NCBI RefSeq assembly: GCF_001421505.1
Contig: NZ_LMKL01000001.1
Location: 248,001-312,000 of the forward strand
Source: Sphingomonas sp. Leaf17
Lineage (GTDB): Bacteria; Pseudomonadota; Alphaproteobacteria; Sphingomonadales; Sphingomonadaceae
DNA: 64,000 nt
Reading direction: 5' to 3'
Position numbers and translations under genes: made by a program. Below are positions 10,450-18,965 of this stretch, piece after piece. The notes beneath the pieces were generated by a model. That model did no database searches, was not told where the DNA came from, and worked only from the letters and a program-made list of their open reading frames with translations. How positions within the stretch are numbered: position 1 is the stretch's first letter; every line of letters starts with the position of its first letter.

Positions 10450-10674
10450 TCACTGCGGCTTTGACTTCGCCGCCGCCTTCTTCGTCGCGACCTTTGCGCG
10501 GTGGTGGCCGATCGCGCAGCCGGCGACCGCGCCCAGCACCGCGTGGCCCTTGCCCACGAAATGACCGCCGACGCCGCCGACCGCCGCGCCCTTCAGGCAG
10601 CCTTTGGCTTCGACGGGGGCGGCACCGGCAAGGGTAACCGCGAACAGCGAGGCGATCAGGGCGGACTTCATCAT
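10450..10674 (-). CDS. Small exported glycine-zipper-like protein
   Basis: A 74-residue protein that I do not assign to a named family. It has an N-terminal signal peptide (MMKSALIASLFAVTLAGAA, cleavage likely after VEA). The mature part is Gly/Ala-rich with spaced glycines (GAAVGGVGGHFVGKGHAVLG, then AVAGCAIGHHRAK) like glycine-zipper membrane segments. Its tail is basic (KVATKKAAAKSKP). Two Cys residues are in the mature part. It stands alone on the minus strand with a nested inverted repeat 42 bases beyond its stop. Confidence 0.65.
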   Translation of the reverse strand: MMKSALIASLFAVTLAGAAPVEAKGCLKGAAVGGVGGHFVGKGHAVLGAVAGCAIGHHRAKVATKKAAAKSKPQ

Positions 10675-10997
10675 GGCACGGCTCCTTGCAGGAAGGATCC
10701 ATTCCTGGCGCAGGGCGGATGACCCCGCGTTGACGCCTGCCTGACATCGGCGTCATCACGATCCCCGTGGAGCCGGTCGAAAAACCGCTGTCCTATTGAT
10801 CCGCGATTTGCTTCACCCGGATGCATGCCCGCCGCGCCCGCCCTCCCGACGTCCACCCTACCCCCGCCGATCAGCCCGCCCCCCCATTGCCGGCGTAACC
10901 TTTGTAACCTTCCAGCCTCGCGTCTCGGGCAAACCGGTCGTTACCCGCCGTCAACAAATCCGTGACGCTGGCGCGCGCCATCGCTACGGCTGACGCC
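10675..10997. other. Divergent intergenic region, no gene seen
   Basis: This 323-base gap separates the divergent small exported protein and the glycosyltransferase. It contains a perfect 7-base inverted repeat, TGACGCC (10731-10737) and GGCGTCA (10749-10755), and a short direct repeat GTAACCTTT/GTAACCTTC near 10897-10914. No convincing coding frame or structured RNA is visible. It presumably holds both promoters. Confidence 0.5.
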
Positions 10998-12014
10998 ATG
11001 CAACGCCCTGCCCCGACCGTTCCCGCCCTCTCCATCGTCGTCCCCTGCTACAACGAGGCGGCGTGTCTCGACGTGCTGCATGCGCGCATCACCGGCGCGG
11101 CACGGGGTGCCGTCGGCGACGATTACGAGATCGTGTTCATCAACGACGGGTCGCGCGACGACAGCTGGGCCGTGATGCAGCGCCTGTCCGCCGCCGATCC
11201 CCGGCTGGTCGCGATCAACCTGTCGCGCAATCATGGGCATCAACTGGCGCTGACCGCCGGGCTGGACCTGTGTTCGGGCGCGCAGATCCTGATTATCGAC
11301 GCGGATTTGCAGGATCCGCCCGAACTGCTCGCCGACATGCGCACGACGATGGCGGAGCAACAGGCCGATGTCGTCTATGCGGTCCGCCGCAAGCGTGATG
11401 GGGAAACGGTGTTCAAGAAGGCGACGGCGGCGCTGTTCTACCGCATGCTCCACCGCGTCACCGACACGCCGATCCCGCTCGACACCGGCGACTTCCGGCT
11501 GATGAGCCGGCGGGCGCTCGACGCGTTCCTTTCCTTACCCGAACAGGCGCGGTTCATTCGCGGGATGGTCGCCTGGGTCGGCTTTCGTCAGGTGCCCTTC
11601 CCCTATGACCGCGCGCAGCGCCACGCCGGCGAAACGCATTATCCGCTGGGCAAGATGATCCGCCTCGCCTTCGACGCGGTCACCGGCTTTTCGACGGCCC
11701 CTTTACGCTTCGCCAGCCATGTCGGTCTGGCGCTGACGGGTATGTCGCTGCTGCTGCTGGTCTATATCGCGTTCGGATTCTTTTCCGGCACCGCGGTACA
11801 GGGCTGGACCTCGACGATGCTGGTCGTCGTCGTGCTGGGCGCGGTGCAGATGTTCGTGCTGGGCATGATCGGCGAATATATCGGTCGACTGTACGTCGAA
11901 TCGAAGCGGCGACCGCTCTACATCGTCGCCGACGTGGCCGGGCCGATCCAGGGTCGCGCGACGCTGGGCTTCCGCGCCGAACCTTTGGTTACGCGAACAC
12001 CCACAGACGGTTGA
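10998..12014 (+). CDS. Polyprenol-phosphate glycosyltransferase, family 2 (DPM1/GtrB-like)
   Basis: Transfers a sugar from a nucleotide donor to undecaprenyl phosphate at the inner face of the membrane. It has 338 residues from the ATG at 10998 (a GTG at 10962 would add 12). The GT-A domain begins PALSIVVPCYNEAACLDVLH and carries the metal/donor motif IIDADLQDPPE near residue 100 and the acceptor loop DTGDFRLMSRRAL. Two C-terminal transmembrane helices (about 240-310) and the IGEYIGRLYVESKRRP cap are typical of GtrB/ArnC-like enzymes. It ends inside the convergent GtrA gene (26-base overlap), which encodes the matching flippase type. Confidence 0.88.
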   Translation: MQRPAPTVPALSIVVPCYNEAACLDVLHARITGAARGAVGDDYEIVFINDGSRDDSWAVMQRLSAADPRLVAINLSRNHGHQLALTAGLDLCSGAQILIIDADLQDPPELLADMRTTMAEQQADVVYAVRRKRDGETVFKKATAALFYRMLHRVTDTPIPLDTGDFRLMSRRALDAFLSLPEQARFIRGMVAWVGFRQVPFPYDRAQRHAGETHYPLGKMIRLAFDAVTGFSTAPLRFASHVGLALTGMSLLLLVYIAFGFFSGTAVQGWTSTMLVVVVLGAVQMFVLGMIGEYIGRLYVESKRRPLYIVADVAGPIQGRATLGFRAEPLVTRTPTDG

Positions 12015-12462
12015 GCGCGAACGCGACCAGCGGCGTCACAAACAGTTGCGGGATCACCGCCCACCAGGTCGGCCCGTTCATATGCTCGGTCAGCAGCCAG
12101 ATGAAGCCGCTGTTCAGCGCCTGCCCGACCAGCGACGCCATGAAGAACCGGCTGGTCGTCCGCGCGGTGTTGTCTCGGGCACCGTGCCCCTGAAAGCTGA
12201 ACCGGCTGTGCAGGACATAGCCGATGACGACGCACACCGCATAGGCGGTCAGCCCCGCGACCTGCGGCGACACCACCCGGCGGGCAAGACCCAGATAGAT
12301 CAGCGAATACAGCGCGGTCACCACCCCGCCGGTCAGCACGAAACGGATGAGCTGGCCCAGCGCGCCGCTGTCCCGCCATTGTTCGACCTGTCGCAAAATC
12401 ACGATGACGCAGCCCTTGCCCTTGCGTCGCCCGCCCAAGGGCGGCACGGCGCGGAAAACCAC
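11989..12462 (-). CDS. GtrA-family membrane protein (putative polyprenol-sugar flippase)
   Basis: A 157-residue protein with four hydrophobic segments and GtrA signatures: LIRFVLTGGVVTALYSLIYL near residue 38, VCVVIGYVLHSRFSF near 76 and the C-terminal ALNRLWVF. GtrA proteins are thought to move polyprenol-linked sugars across the membrane or to support their glycosyltransferase. Several start codons lie within the first 20 residues (GTG codons at the VIVILRQ segment), so the true N-terminus is uncertain. Its 3' end overlaps the convergent glycosyltransferase gene by 26 bases. Confidence 0.82.
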   Translation of the reverse strand: MVFRAVPPLGGRRKGKGCVIVILRQVEQWRDSGALGQLIRFVLTGGVVTALYSLIYLGLARRVVSPQVAGLTAYAVCVVIGYVLHSRFSFQGHGARDNTARTTSRFFMASLVGQALNSGFIWLLTEHMNGPTWWAVIPQLFVTPLVAFALNRLWVFA

Positions 12463-12500
12463 GGCCCTCTAGTCCGGCCGCTGCCCCGAGGAAAGCCACG

Positions 12501-14291
12501 TTGAGCCGAACGACCGTCGAGACCCTGCGCGAAGAGATCGACCGCCGCTGGATCGCGCTGACCCTGATCGCGTGGGTGGTCGTCTCGGCATATTTCCTGT
12601 GGGACCGCTGGGGTCAGGTCACCTGGCTGTCGCTCGGCGACACCGACGACAACATGCGGCTGATGCAGGTGCGCGCGTGGCTGGCGGGGCAAGGCTGGTA
12701 TGACCTGCGCCAATACCGGCTGAACCCGCCGGTCGGCTTCGACATTCACTGGAGCCGGATCGTCGACCTGCCGATCGCCGGACTGATCCTGTTCTTCCGC
12801 CTGTTCACGTCCAATGCCTGGGCGGAGAAGCTGGCCTGCGGCATCGCGCCGCTGATCCCACTGTCGGTGACGATGCTGGGCCTTGGCGCGACGGTGCGCC
12901 GGCTGGTCGCGCCGACCGCGTGGCCGCTGGCGATTATCTTCCTCGTCGGCTCGGCAACGACGTTGCTGATGTATATGCCGGAACGGATCGACCATCACGG
13001 CTGGCAGCTTGCGTGCCTCAGCCTGACCGTCGCCGGCCTGTGCGATCCGCGCGGGGGCCGGGGTGGCGCGATCGTCGGGCTGGCGAGTGCGGTGTCGCTG
13101 TCGATCGGGCTGGAAATGCTGCCCTATGCCGCGATGGCGGGCGCGATCATCGCGCTTCGCTGGGTCTGGGATGCGGGCGAGGCGCGGCGGCTGTCGGTCT
13201 ATGCGCTGACGCTCGCGGGTGGATCGGCGCTGGGCTTCGTGCTGTTCGCATCGAACGCCAACCAGGCCCTGCGCTGCGACGCGCTGACGCCGGTATGGCT
13301 CAGCGTGATGGTCGCGGCGGGCGCGTTCCTGTTCGTGCTCGCGCGGATCAACCCGGCGTCGCGCGGCGTCCGGCTGGCGCTGGCTGTCGCGGCCGGTGCG
13401 GCGATCGTCATCGGCTTCGCAGCTGTCTTTCCGCAATGCCTTGGCCGCCCGGAAATGGTGTCGCCCGAGCTGGAGAAGAACTGGCTGAACAACGTGCGCG
13501 AGGCCAAGCCGATCTACCGCCACCCATTCCGCACCGCCTTCCCCATCGCGGCGCTGCCGTTCGTCGGGTTGTTCGGCGCGATCTTCGCGACGTGGCGCGC
13601 GCGCGGTGCCGATCCGGCGCGGGTCGTCGGCTGGGTCGCGGTCACGCTGTTTACCGCCTTTGCCGTCGCGATGCTGTTCTGGCAGGTTCGCGCGGGGCCT
13701 GCGGCGCAGTTGCTGGCGGTGCCGGGCGCGACCGCGCTGGCGTGGGTTCTGCTGCCGTGGCTGCTGAATCACACGTCGATGCCGGTGCGGGTGCTGGGCA
13801 CGGTCGCCGGCTTCCTGCTGGTGTCGGGCATGTTCGCCGGGCTGGCCATCCGCTATCTGCCGATCGACCGGCCCAACGCCTATGCGACCCGCGTCAATCG
13901 GGCGTCGGGCGGCTGCGTGCGGACCACCGTGCTGCAGGCGCTGAACCGCTATCCGGCGACGACGATCTTCACGTTCACCGATCTGGGGCCGCGCCTCATC
14001 ACCATCACCCATCACAGCGCGGTATCGGGACCATACCACCGCAACGGCGACGCGATCCTCGATGTACAGCATGCGTTCGGCGGCAGCGCCGACAATGCCC
14101 ATGCGATCATGAAGCGGCACGGCGCGACGATGCTGCTGGTCTGCCCGGACATGGCGGAATCGACGATCTACCGCGCGCGCAACCCCGGCGGCTTCTACGA
14201 CCAGATGGCGCATGGCAGGACGCCGGCATGGCTTGCGCCGCTGCCGTTGCCGCGCAAATCGCCGCTCAGGCTGTTTCGGATCGTGGAGTAA
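12501..14291 (+). CDS. GT-C-type polytopic membrane glycosyltransferase-like protein
   Basis: A 596-residue protein with roughly 11-12 transmembrane segments. The first extracytoplasmic loop holds GDTDDNMRLMQVRAWL at about residues 46-61. An acidic pair in this position is typical of GT-C enzymes (STT3, PMT and ArnT-like) that use polyprenol-linked sugars. A second marker, PERIDHHGWQL near 155, resembles the family's conserved acidic/His segment. Homologues in sphingomonads are often labelled only as membrane or AcrB-like proteins, which I do not support. The TTG start is chosen for the strong GAGGAAAG ribosome site 5-12 bases upstream. It is divergent from gtrA, 38 bases apart, and may use the lipid-sugar made by the neighbouring GT2 enzyme. 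Confidence 0.7.
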   Translation: MSRTTVETLREEIDRRWIALTLIAWVVVSAYFLWDRWGQVTWLSLGDTDDNMRLMQVRAWLAGQGWYDLRQYRLNPPVGFDIHWSRIVDLPIAGLILFFRLFTSNAWAEKLACGIAPLIPLSVTMLGLGATVRRLVAPTAWPLAIIFLVGSATTLLMYMPERIDHHGWQLACLSLTVAGLCDPRGGRGGAIVGLASAVSLSIGLEMLPYAAMAGAIIALRWVWDAGEARRLSVYALTLAGGSALGFVLFASNANQALRCDALTPVWLSVMVAAGAFLFVLARINPASRGVRLALAVAAGAAIVIGFAAVFPQCLGRPEMVSPELEKNWLNNVREAKPIYRHPFRTAFPIAALPFVGLFGAIFATWRARGADPARVVGWVAVTLFTAFAVAMLFWQVRAGPAAQLLAVPGATALAWVLLPWLLNHTSMPVRVLGTVAGFLLVSGMFAGLAIRYLPIDRPNAYATRVNRASGGCVRTTVLQALNRYPATTIFTFTDLGPRLITITHHSAVSGPYHRNGDAILDVQHAFGGSADNAHAIMKRHGATMLLVCPDMAESTIYRARNPGGFYDQMAHGRTPAWLAPLPLPRKSPLRLFRIVE

Positions 14292-14307
14292 GCCGCCCTA
14301 AATACAA

Positions 14308-14406
14308 CCCCGGCGAAGGCCGAGGCCCAGTAGGAAGACCGCTTGTGAAGTCGGTTCGTCCGCCGCTACGATGACCCTGGCAACTGGGCCCCGGCCTTCG
14401 CCGGGG
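14308..14406. repeat. Palindromic repeat, CCCCGGCGAAGGCC family, copy 1
   Basis: The left arm CCCCGGCGAAGGCCGAGG begins at 14308, and the right arm ends at 14406 with CCCCGGCCTTCGCCGGGG. Both have a CCCAGT/ACTGGG inner extension, giving about 24-base arms with one mismatch. A second copy of the family is at 49171-49270. It lies between two convergent genes. Confidence 0.8.
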
Positions 14407-14439
14407 AAGTGCCGCAGCGCGCTGGTTGGCGTTGTTCGC

Positions 14440-15060
14440 TTACCGCAACCCCACCTGCAACCCGTCGATCACGAACTGCACCGCCAGCGCCGCCAGCAGC
14501 ACGCCGAGCAGCCGGGTAATCACCGCCTCGATCTTCGCGCCCAGGAACCGCATGATCGGCCCGGCCGCCAGCAATGCGGCCAGCGTCAGCAGCAGGATCG
14601 TCGCCAGCGCGCCAAGGATGACCAGCGACCGCTCCCACCCCTCGTTGCGGCCCATCAGCAGCATGACGCTGGCGATCGACCCCGGCCCGGCGATCATCGG
14701 CATCGCCATTGGGAAGATCGAGACGTCCTCCGCCTCCGGATCGTCGGCGACCTTGGCCGCGCGGTCCTCGCGGCGCTGGGTCCGCTTCTCGAACACCATT
14801 TCCAGCGCGATCAGGAACAGCATGATGCCACCGGCGATGCGGAAGCTGGCCAAGCTGATGCCCAGCGCGCGCAACAGCGCCTCGCCGAACAGCGCGAAGA
14901 CCAGCAGGATGCAGGCGGCGACGAGGACCGCGCGGATCGCCATCGCCCGCCGGTTCGCCGATGATGCGCCCGCCGACAGGCCGGCATAGATCGGCGCGCA
15001 GCCGGGCGGATCAATGACGACGAAGAACGTCATCAACGCCGAGACATACAGTTCGATCAT
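14440..15060 (-). CDS. MarC-family inner-membrane protein
   Basis: A 206-residue polytopic protein with six predicted membrane segments. The family pattern is FFVVIDPPGCAPIYAGL at residues 12-28 and FPMAMPMIAGPGSIASVMLL near 118-137. The start ATG at 15060 overlaps the stop of the upstream gene (ATGA). MarC proteins were once linked to multiple antibiotic resistance, but their transport substrate and role are not settled. It is the last gene of the minus-strand run that begins at argB. Confidence 0.85.
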   Translation of the reverse strand: MIELYVSALMTFFVVIDPPGCAPIYAGLSAGASSANRRAMAIRAVLVAACILLVFALFGEALLRALGISLASFRIAGGIMLFLIALEMVFEKRTQRREDRAAKVADDPEAEDVSIFPMAMPMIAGPGSIASVMLLMGRNEGWERSLVILGALATILLLTLAALLAAGPIMRFLGAKIEAVITRLLGVLLAALAVQFVIDGLQVGLR

Positions 15061-15674
15061 CGCGCGCGCGCCTCCACCCGGTCCTCGACGACCTGTACCA
15101 TGTCCTCGCCGTTCCACAGGAAAGCGTCGAACGCGCGGTCGCCACCCTCGCCGATGGTCCACCGCCAGGCCAGCGTCCCGTCCGGCGACTGGCCATGACC
15201 TTCCTTCACCGCGCCCGGTTCGGGGGTGTCGTACAGGCTATAGGGTTTGCCCTTGCACGATGCCCGCTCCGTCGTCGGCCGCGCAACCGGCGCGGCCGGT
15301 GTCGGCAACGCGTCGCCATGGTCGACCACCCAGCGCCACGTCGCGCCCCGGCCCACCCCCTGCCGGGTCCAGACGGTCGTCGTATAGCCGTGACCACCCT
15401 TCGCACCGACCGATGACCCGGTGTTGACCGCCATCGTCCCGTCGCACGCGACATAGCTGGCGGTGGGCCGCCGGCGCAGCGGCACCGGCGGGTTCTTGCG
15501 ATCGCGCAGCGCCGCATCGCTGGCGCGCACGGGATCCGGCGTGAACACGACGGCATCGGGCGCGGCAAACGCCCGCAGCGCGGTCCATTGACCGTCGCGC
15601 GCCATCGTCCGGGCCAGCGCGCGTTCGCTGTCCAGCGCGGTCTGCCCCGCGAGCAGCAGCGACAGAAGGATCAT
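15057..15674 (-). CDS. Exported SnoaL/NTF2-like hypothetical protein
   Basis: A 205-residue protein with a short signal peptide ([13 protein letters not shown]). The segment after it, SERALARTMARDGQWTALRA followed by FAAPDAVVFTPDPV, resembles the N-terminal helix pair of NTF2/SnoaL-like domains. The rest contains many Trp/Gly/Thr (TTVWTRQGVGRGATWRWVVDHG), as in a beta-sheet cone. No catalytic residues can be assigned. The start overlaps the folD stop by one base and the stop overlaps the marC start, so it is translationally coupled in the operon. Confidence 0.7.
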   Translation of the reverse strand: MILLSLLLAGQTALDSERALARTMARDGQWTALRAFAAPDAVVFTPDPVRASDAALRDRKNPPVPLRRRPTASYVACDGTMAVNTGSSVGAKGGHGYTTTVWTRQGVGRGATWRWVVDHGDALPTPAAPVARPTTERASCKGKPYSLYDTPEPGAVKEGHGQSPDGTLAWRWTIGEGGDRAFDAFLWNGEDMVQVVEDRVEARAR

Positions 15675-16540
15675 CACAGGTCGACCGCGAACCCGTCGCG
15701 CCGCGCCGCCGACACGACGGTGTTGCGCAGCAGGACCGCGATCGTCATCGGCCCCACGCCGCCCGGTACCGGCGTGATCGCGCCCGCCACGCCCGCCACG
15801 TCGGCAAAGTCGACATCGCCGACCAGCCCCGCCTCGGTCCGGTTGATCCCGACGTCGATCACGGTCGCGCCCGGTTTGATCCAGTCGGCCCTGACCATCT
15901 GCGCCCGGCCGACCGCCGCAACGACGATATCGGCGCGCGCCACCACCGCCTTCAGATCGCGGGTGCGCGAATGGGCGACGGTGACGGTGCAGCTTTCGGC
16001 AATCAGCAACTGCGCCATCGGCTTGCCGACGATGTTCGACCGGCCGATCACCACCGCGTCTTTGCCCGACAGGTCGCCCAGCACCGACTTCAGCAGCATG
16101 ACGCAACCCAGCGGCGTACAGGGCACGAAGCCCGGCAGCCCGGTCGCCAGTCGCCCGGCATTGACCGGGTGGAAGCCGTCGACATCCTTGTCCGGGTCAA
16201 TCGCGGTGATGATCGCGCTCTCGTCGAGTCCCCTGGGCAACGGCAACTGGACGAGGATCCCGTCGACCGTCGGATCGGCGTTCAACCGCGCGACCAGCGC
16301 CAGCAGCGTGTCTTGGCTGACATCGGCGGGCAGGCGATGCTCGAAGCTGAGCATGCCTGCGGCGATCGTCGCCTTGCCTTTCGACCGGACATAGACCGAG
16401 GATGCGGGATCCTCGCCGACCAGTACCACGGCAAGTCCCGGCGCGCGGCCGGTGGCGGCACGCAGCCGCGCGACCTCCCCGGCGATGCGGGTCCGCAAAT
16501 CGGCCGCAAAGGCCTTTCCGTCGATGATCTGTGCGCTCAT
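15674..16540 (-). CDS. folD: Bifunctional methylenetetrahydrofolate dehydrogenase/cyclohydrolase FolD
   Basis: Interconverts 5,10-methylene-, methenyl- and 10-formyl-tetrahydrofolate using NADP. Its 288 residues fit the family. Tyr50 and Lys54 in YVRSKGKAT form the usual active-site pair. PLPRGLDE near residue 100, the Rossmann turn [13 protein letters not shown] near 165 and [12 protein letters not shown] near 263 are also present. The ATG at 16540 overlaps the yggU stop by four bases, and the stop overlaps the next gene by one base. Confidence 0.95.
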   Translation of the reverse strand: MSAQIIDGKAFAADLRTRIAGEVARLRAATGRAPGLAVVLVGEDPASSVYVRSKGKATIAAGMLSFEHRLPADVSQDTLLALVARLNADPTVDGILVQLPLPRGLDESAIITAIDPDKDVDGFHPVNAGRLATGLPGFVPCTPLGCVMLLKSVLGDLSGKDAVVIGRSNIVGKPMAQLLIAESCTVTVAHSRTRDLKAVVARADIVVAAVGRAQMVRADWIKPGATVIDVGINRTEAGLVGDVDFADVAGVAGAITPVPGGVGPMTIAVLLRNTVVSAARRDGFAVDL

Positions 16541-16839
16541 GGCGCGATCGCATAGAGGCTGGCGGCGATTTTCGCCAGCACCGTCGCATCGCCGGCGATC
16601 CGCAGCCGCTTCAACCGCGCGGTGTCGCCAGCGATCAGCGTCACCGCGCGTTTCGGGACGGCGAAGATTTTTGCCACCAGCGCGATCAGCCCGGCATTGG
16701 CCGCGCCGTCAACCGGCGCTGCCGCCAGCCTCGCCGCAAAATAGTCGGCGGTGCCGGCGGCGAACGCATTGCGCCCGCCGCGCGGCGTGACCCGGACCGT
16801 GATGGCAATGCCATGCCCGGCCGGAGTCCATGCCGGCAC
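16537..16839 (-). CDS. yggU: DUF167/YggU family protein
   Basis: A 100-residue protein with the YggU pattern: [14 protein letters not shown] at residues 12-25, then [18 protein letters not shown] and [15 protein letters not shown]. Small proteins of this family are widespread, with no firmly established function. It sits 11 bases after yggT and overlaps folD by four bases, a yggT-yggU pairing that is conserved in many proteobacteria. Confidence 0.88.
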   Translation of the reverse strand: MPAWTPAGHGIAITVRVTPRGGRNAFAAGTADYFAARLAAAPVDGAANAGLIALVAKIFAVPKRAVTLIAGDTARLKRLRIAGDATVLAKIAASLYAIAP

Positions 16840-16850
16840 GGCTCAGACGA

Positions 16851-17153
16851 TCAGAGCGGCGTACCGGTAAGGATGCTGCGCGCCGCGTTGTTCAGGACGA
16901 TCTGGATCAGCGAGATCAGCAGCAGGACGACCGCCGGCGAAAAGTCGATCTGGCCGAAGTCCGGCAGGATGCGCCGAATCGGCCGGTACAGCGGCTGGCA
17001 GAGCTTCTCCACACCCTCCCAGATCGTACGGACCAAGCTGTTCTGCGTGTTGATAACGTTGAAGCTGATGAGGATCGACAGCACGACGTCGATGATGACG
17101 ACCCACCAGACCAGGTTCAGCAACACTTGCAGGATTTGGATGATCGTAATCAA
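16851..17153 (-). CDS. yggT: YggT family membrane protein
   Basis: A 100-residue protein with two long hydrophobic helices (about 2-30 and 70-92) separated by a basic loop. The conserved loop segment CQPLYRPIRRILPDFGQIDF is the YggT hallmark. YggT proteins are linked to osmotic tolerance and cell division or cell shape in various bacteria, but the mechanism is unclear. It lies 79 bases after argB and 11 bases before yggU. Confidence 0.9.
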   Translation of the reverse strand: MITIIQILQVLLNLVWWVVIIDVVLSILISFNVINTQNSLVRTIWEGVEKLCQPLYRPIRRILPDFGQIDFSPAVVLLLISLIQIVLNNAARSILTGTPL

Positions 17154-17232
17154 CCTGAGGGACTCCAGTCTGAAAGGAAGCGGTGTGGTATGCGGTCAAC
17201 ATGGGGCCGCGATACCGAACCGGCAATGCGGC

Positions 17233-18132
17233 TCAACGCCGGACGAGCGTTCCTGCACCCTGACGGGTAAAGATTTCCAGCAGCATCGCGTGCGGCACGC
17301 GTCCATCGAGGATGACCGCCGCGTCGACGCCCGCCTCCACCGCCGCGACGCACGTCTCCAGCTTGGGGATCATGCCGCCGGTGATCGTGCCATCGGCGCG
17401 CAATTCGGCAATGGCAGCGGGATCGAGATCGGTCAGCAATTCGCCCTGCTTGTCGAGCACGCCCGCGACATCGGTCAGCAGGAAAAAGCGCGACGCCCGC
17501 ATCTCGGCGGCGATCGCGCCGGCCATGGTGTCGGCGTTGATGTTGTAGGTATGGCCGTCCGCGCCGATCGCGATCGGCGCGATGACCGGGATGATCCCGG
17601 CCGCCGACAGCGTGTCGATGATCGACCGGTCAACCGCGACGGGTTCGCCGACGAAACCCAGGTCGACATGGCGCTCGATCCCCTGCAACTGGTCCGGCGT
17701 CTTGCGGCCGACCTTCTCGGCCTGCACCAGCCCGGCGTCCTTGCCCGAAATGCCGACCGCACGGCCACCGGCCTGGCCGATCCAGCCGACGATTTCCTTG
17801 TTGATCGATCCGGCAAGCACCATTTCGGCGATCCGCGCGGTTTCCGCATCGGTCACGCGCAACCCGTCGACAAAGCGCGATTCGACGCCAAGCCGCTTCA
17901 GCATCGACCCGATCTGCGGCCCGCCGCCATGCACCACGACCGGGTTGATCCCGACCGCCTTCAGCAGCACCACATCCTCGGCGAAGTCGCGCTGCAACTC
18001 CGGGTCGCCCATCGCGTGGCCGCCATATTTCACGACGAAGGTCTTGCCGGCATAACGCTGCATATAGGGCAGCGCCTCGGTCAGCGTCTCGGCCTTGGCC
18101 AGCATGGCGGCGTCGGGTGTGTGGTCGGTCAT
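17233..18132 (-). CDS. argB: Acetylglutamate kinase ArgB
   Basis: Phosphorylates N-acetylglutamate, the second step of arginine synthesis. It has 299 residues. The N-terminal ATP/substrate-binding segments are [14 protein letters not shown] near residue 30 and [11 protein letters not shown] near 66. Later features are [12 protein letters not shown] near 150, [12 protein letters not shown] near 197 and [20 protein letters not shown] near 255. The length and N-terminal helix are those of the arginine-inhibitable hexameric type, which is inference. It heads the yggT-yggU-folD run. Confidence 0.95.
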   Translation of the reverse strand: MTDHTPDAAMLAKAETLTEALPYMQRYAGKTFVVKYGGHAMGDPELQRDFAEDVVLLKAVGINPVVVHGGGPQIGSMLKRLGVESRFVDGLRVTDAETARIAEMVLAGSINKEIVGWIGQAGGRAVGISGKDAGLVQAEKVGRKTPDQLQGIERHVDLGFVGEPVAVDRSIIDTLSAAGIIPVIAPIAIGADGHTYNINADTMAGAIAAEMRASRFFLLTDVAGVLDKQGELLTDLDPAAIAELRADGTITGGMIPKLETCVAAVEAGVDAAVILDGRVPHAMLLEIFTRQGAGTLVRR

Positions 18133-18178
18133 GCGACGGGCCTTTAGGGTGTCGGCGTGACGGGCGAAAGACCCGTCT

Positions 18179-18817
18179 TCACGCCCGGTCCAGCCGGCGG
18201 CTGATCGCGACGAACAGATAGATGAACGGCGGCACCAGCAAGGCCGACAGCGTGACCTTCGCGATCATCTGCCCGACGATCAGCGGACCGATCGGAAACT
18301 CGCCGTAGAAGGCGATCGTCACGAACAGCAGCGTATCGACGATCTGGCTCAGCATGCTCGCCACCGCCGCGCGCAGCCAGAGCAGCCGCCCTTCCGCCCC
18401 GCCTTTTAACGCCGCGAAGATCGTGACGTTCAGCGTCTGCGAGATGCCATAGGCGACGATCCCGCCAAGCCAGATCCGCCACGTCGACCCCAGCACCAGC
18501 TGGATCGCATCGCGGTTGGCCGGGATCATGTCGGGCGACGGCGGCAGCACCCAGACGACCCAGGACAGGAACAGCGACACCAGCAGCGGCACGAAACCGA
18601 CCTGCACCAGCCGGTTGGCGGTGGTCCGCCCATGCACCTCGGCCACCGCGCTCGACGTGACGACCAGCAGCAGGAACGCGAAGATCCCGGCCTCCACCGC
18701 CACCGGTCCCAGCGACACCTGCTTGTTGCCAAGCACGCCGGCGATGCAGACCATGCCGCCGTAGAAGATCGAAAAGGCGAAGAGCGAACGCGGGATCGCA
18801 AGCGGCGGTTTGTCCAT
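18179..18817 (-). CDS. yhhQ: VUT-family queuosine precursor transporter YhhQ
   Basis: A 212-residue protein with six hydrophobic segments. It has VUT/YhhQ signatures: [22 protein letters not shown] near residue 60, [16 protein letters not shown] near 130, and [21 protein letters not shown] near 160. E. coli YhhQ imports 7-cyano-7-deazaguanine for tRNA queuosine. The ATG at 18817 ([12 protein letters not shown]) is preferred over one 12 codons upstream because the extension is not membrane-like and the family starts here. It precedes argB by 46 bases on the same strand, and may be co-transcribed. Confidence 0.85.
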   Translation of the reverse strand: MDKPPLAIPRSLFAFSIFYGGMVCIAGVLGNKQVSLGPVAVEAGIFAFLLLVVTSSAVAEVHGRTTANRLVQVGFVPLLVSLFLSWVVWVLPPSPDMIPANRDAIQLVLGSTWRIWLGGIVAYGISQTLNVTIFAALKGGAEGRLLWLRAAVASMLSQIVDTLLFVTIAFYGEFPIGPLIVGQMIAKVTLSALLVPPFIYLFVAISRRLDRA

Positions 18818-18965
18818 CGGCGCAGGTGCTACCGGATTTCGTCCCCACGTCAAACCCGCGTCAAACCGCTGGCGGCGACGGCGGCGGCGTGTAAGGTGCC
18901 GCGCTTGGGCGACTGCCGGGGGGCAGCGCCGGGTTCAGTTTAAAAGCCGAAAGACACGTTTCCGC

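Noticed and set aside
10897-10914. GTAACCTTT/GTAACCTTC direct repeat as an operator
   Set aside because: The two nine-base units are adjacent and short, with no palindromic symmetry and no clear promoter beside them.
12399-14213. A 604-codon minus-strand frame across the GT-C gene
   Set aside because: It is Arg/Gln/Asp-rich with no recognisable motif, while the plus strand encodes a membrane protein with helices and a GDTDDN loop.
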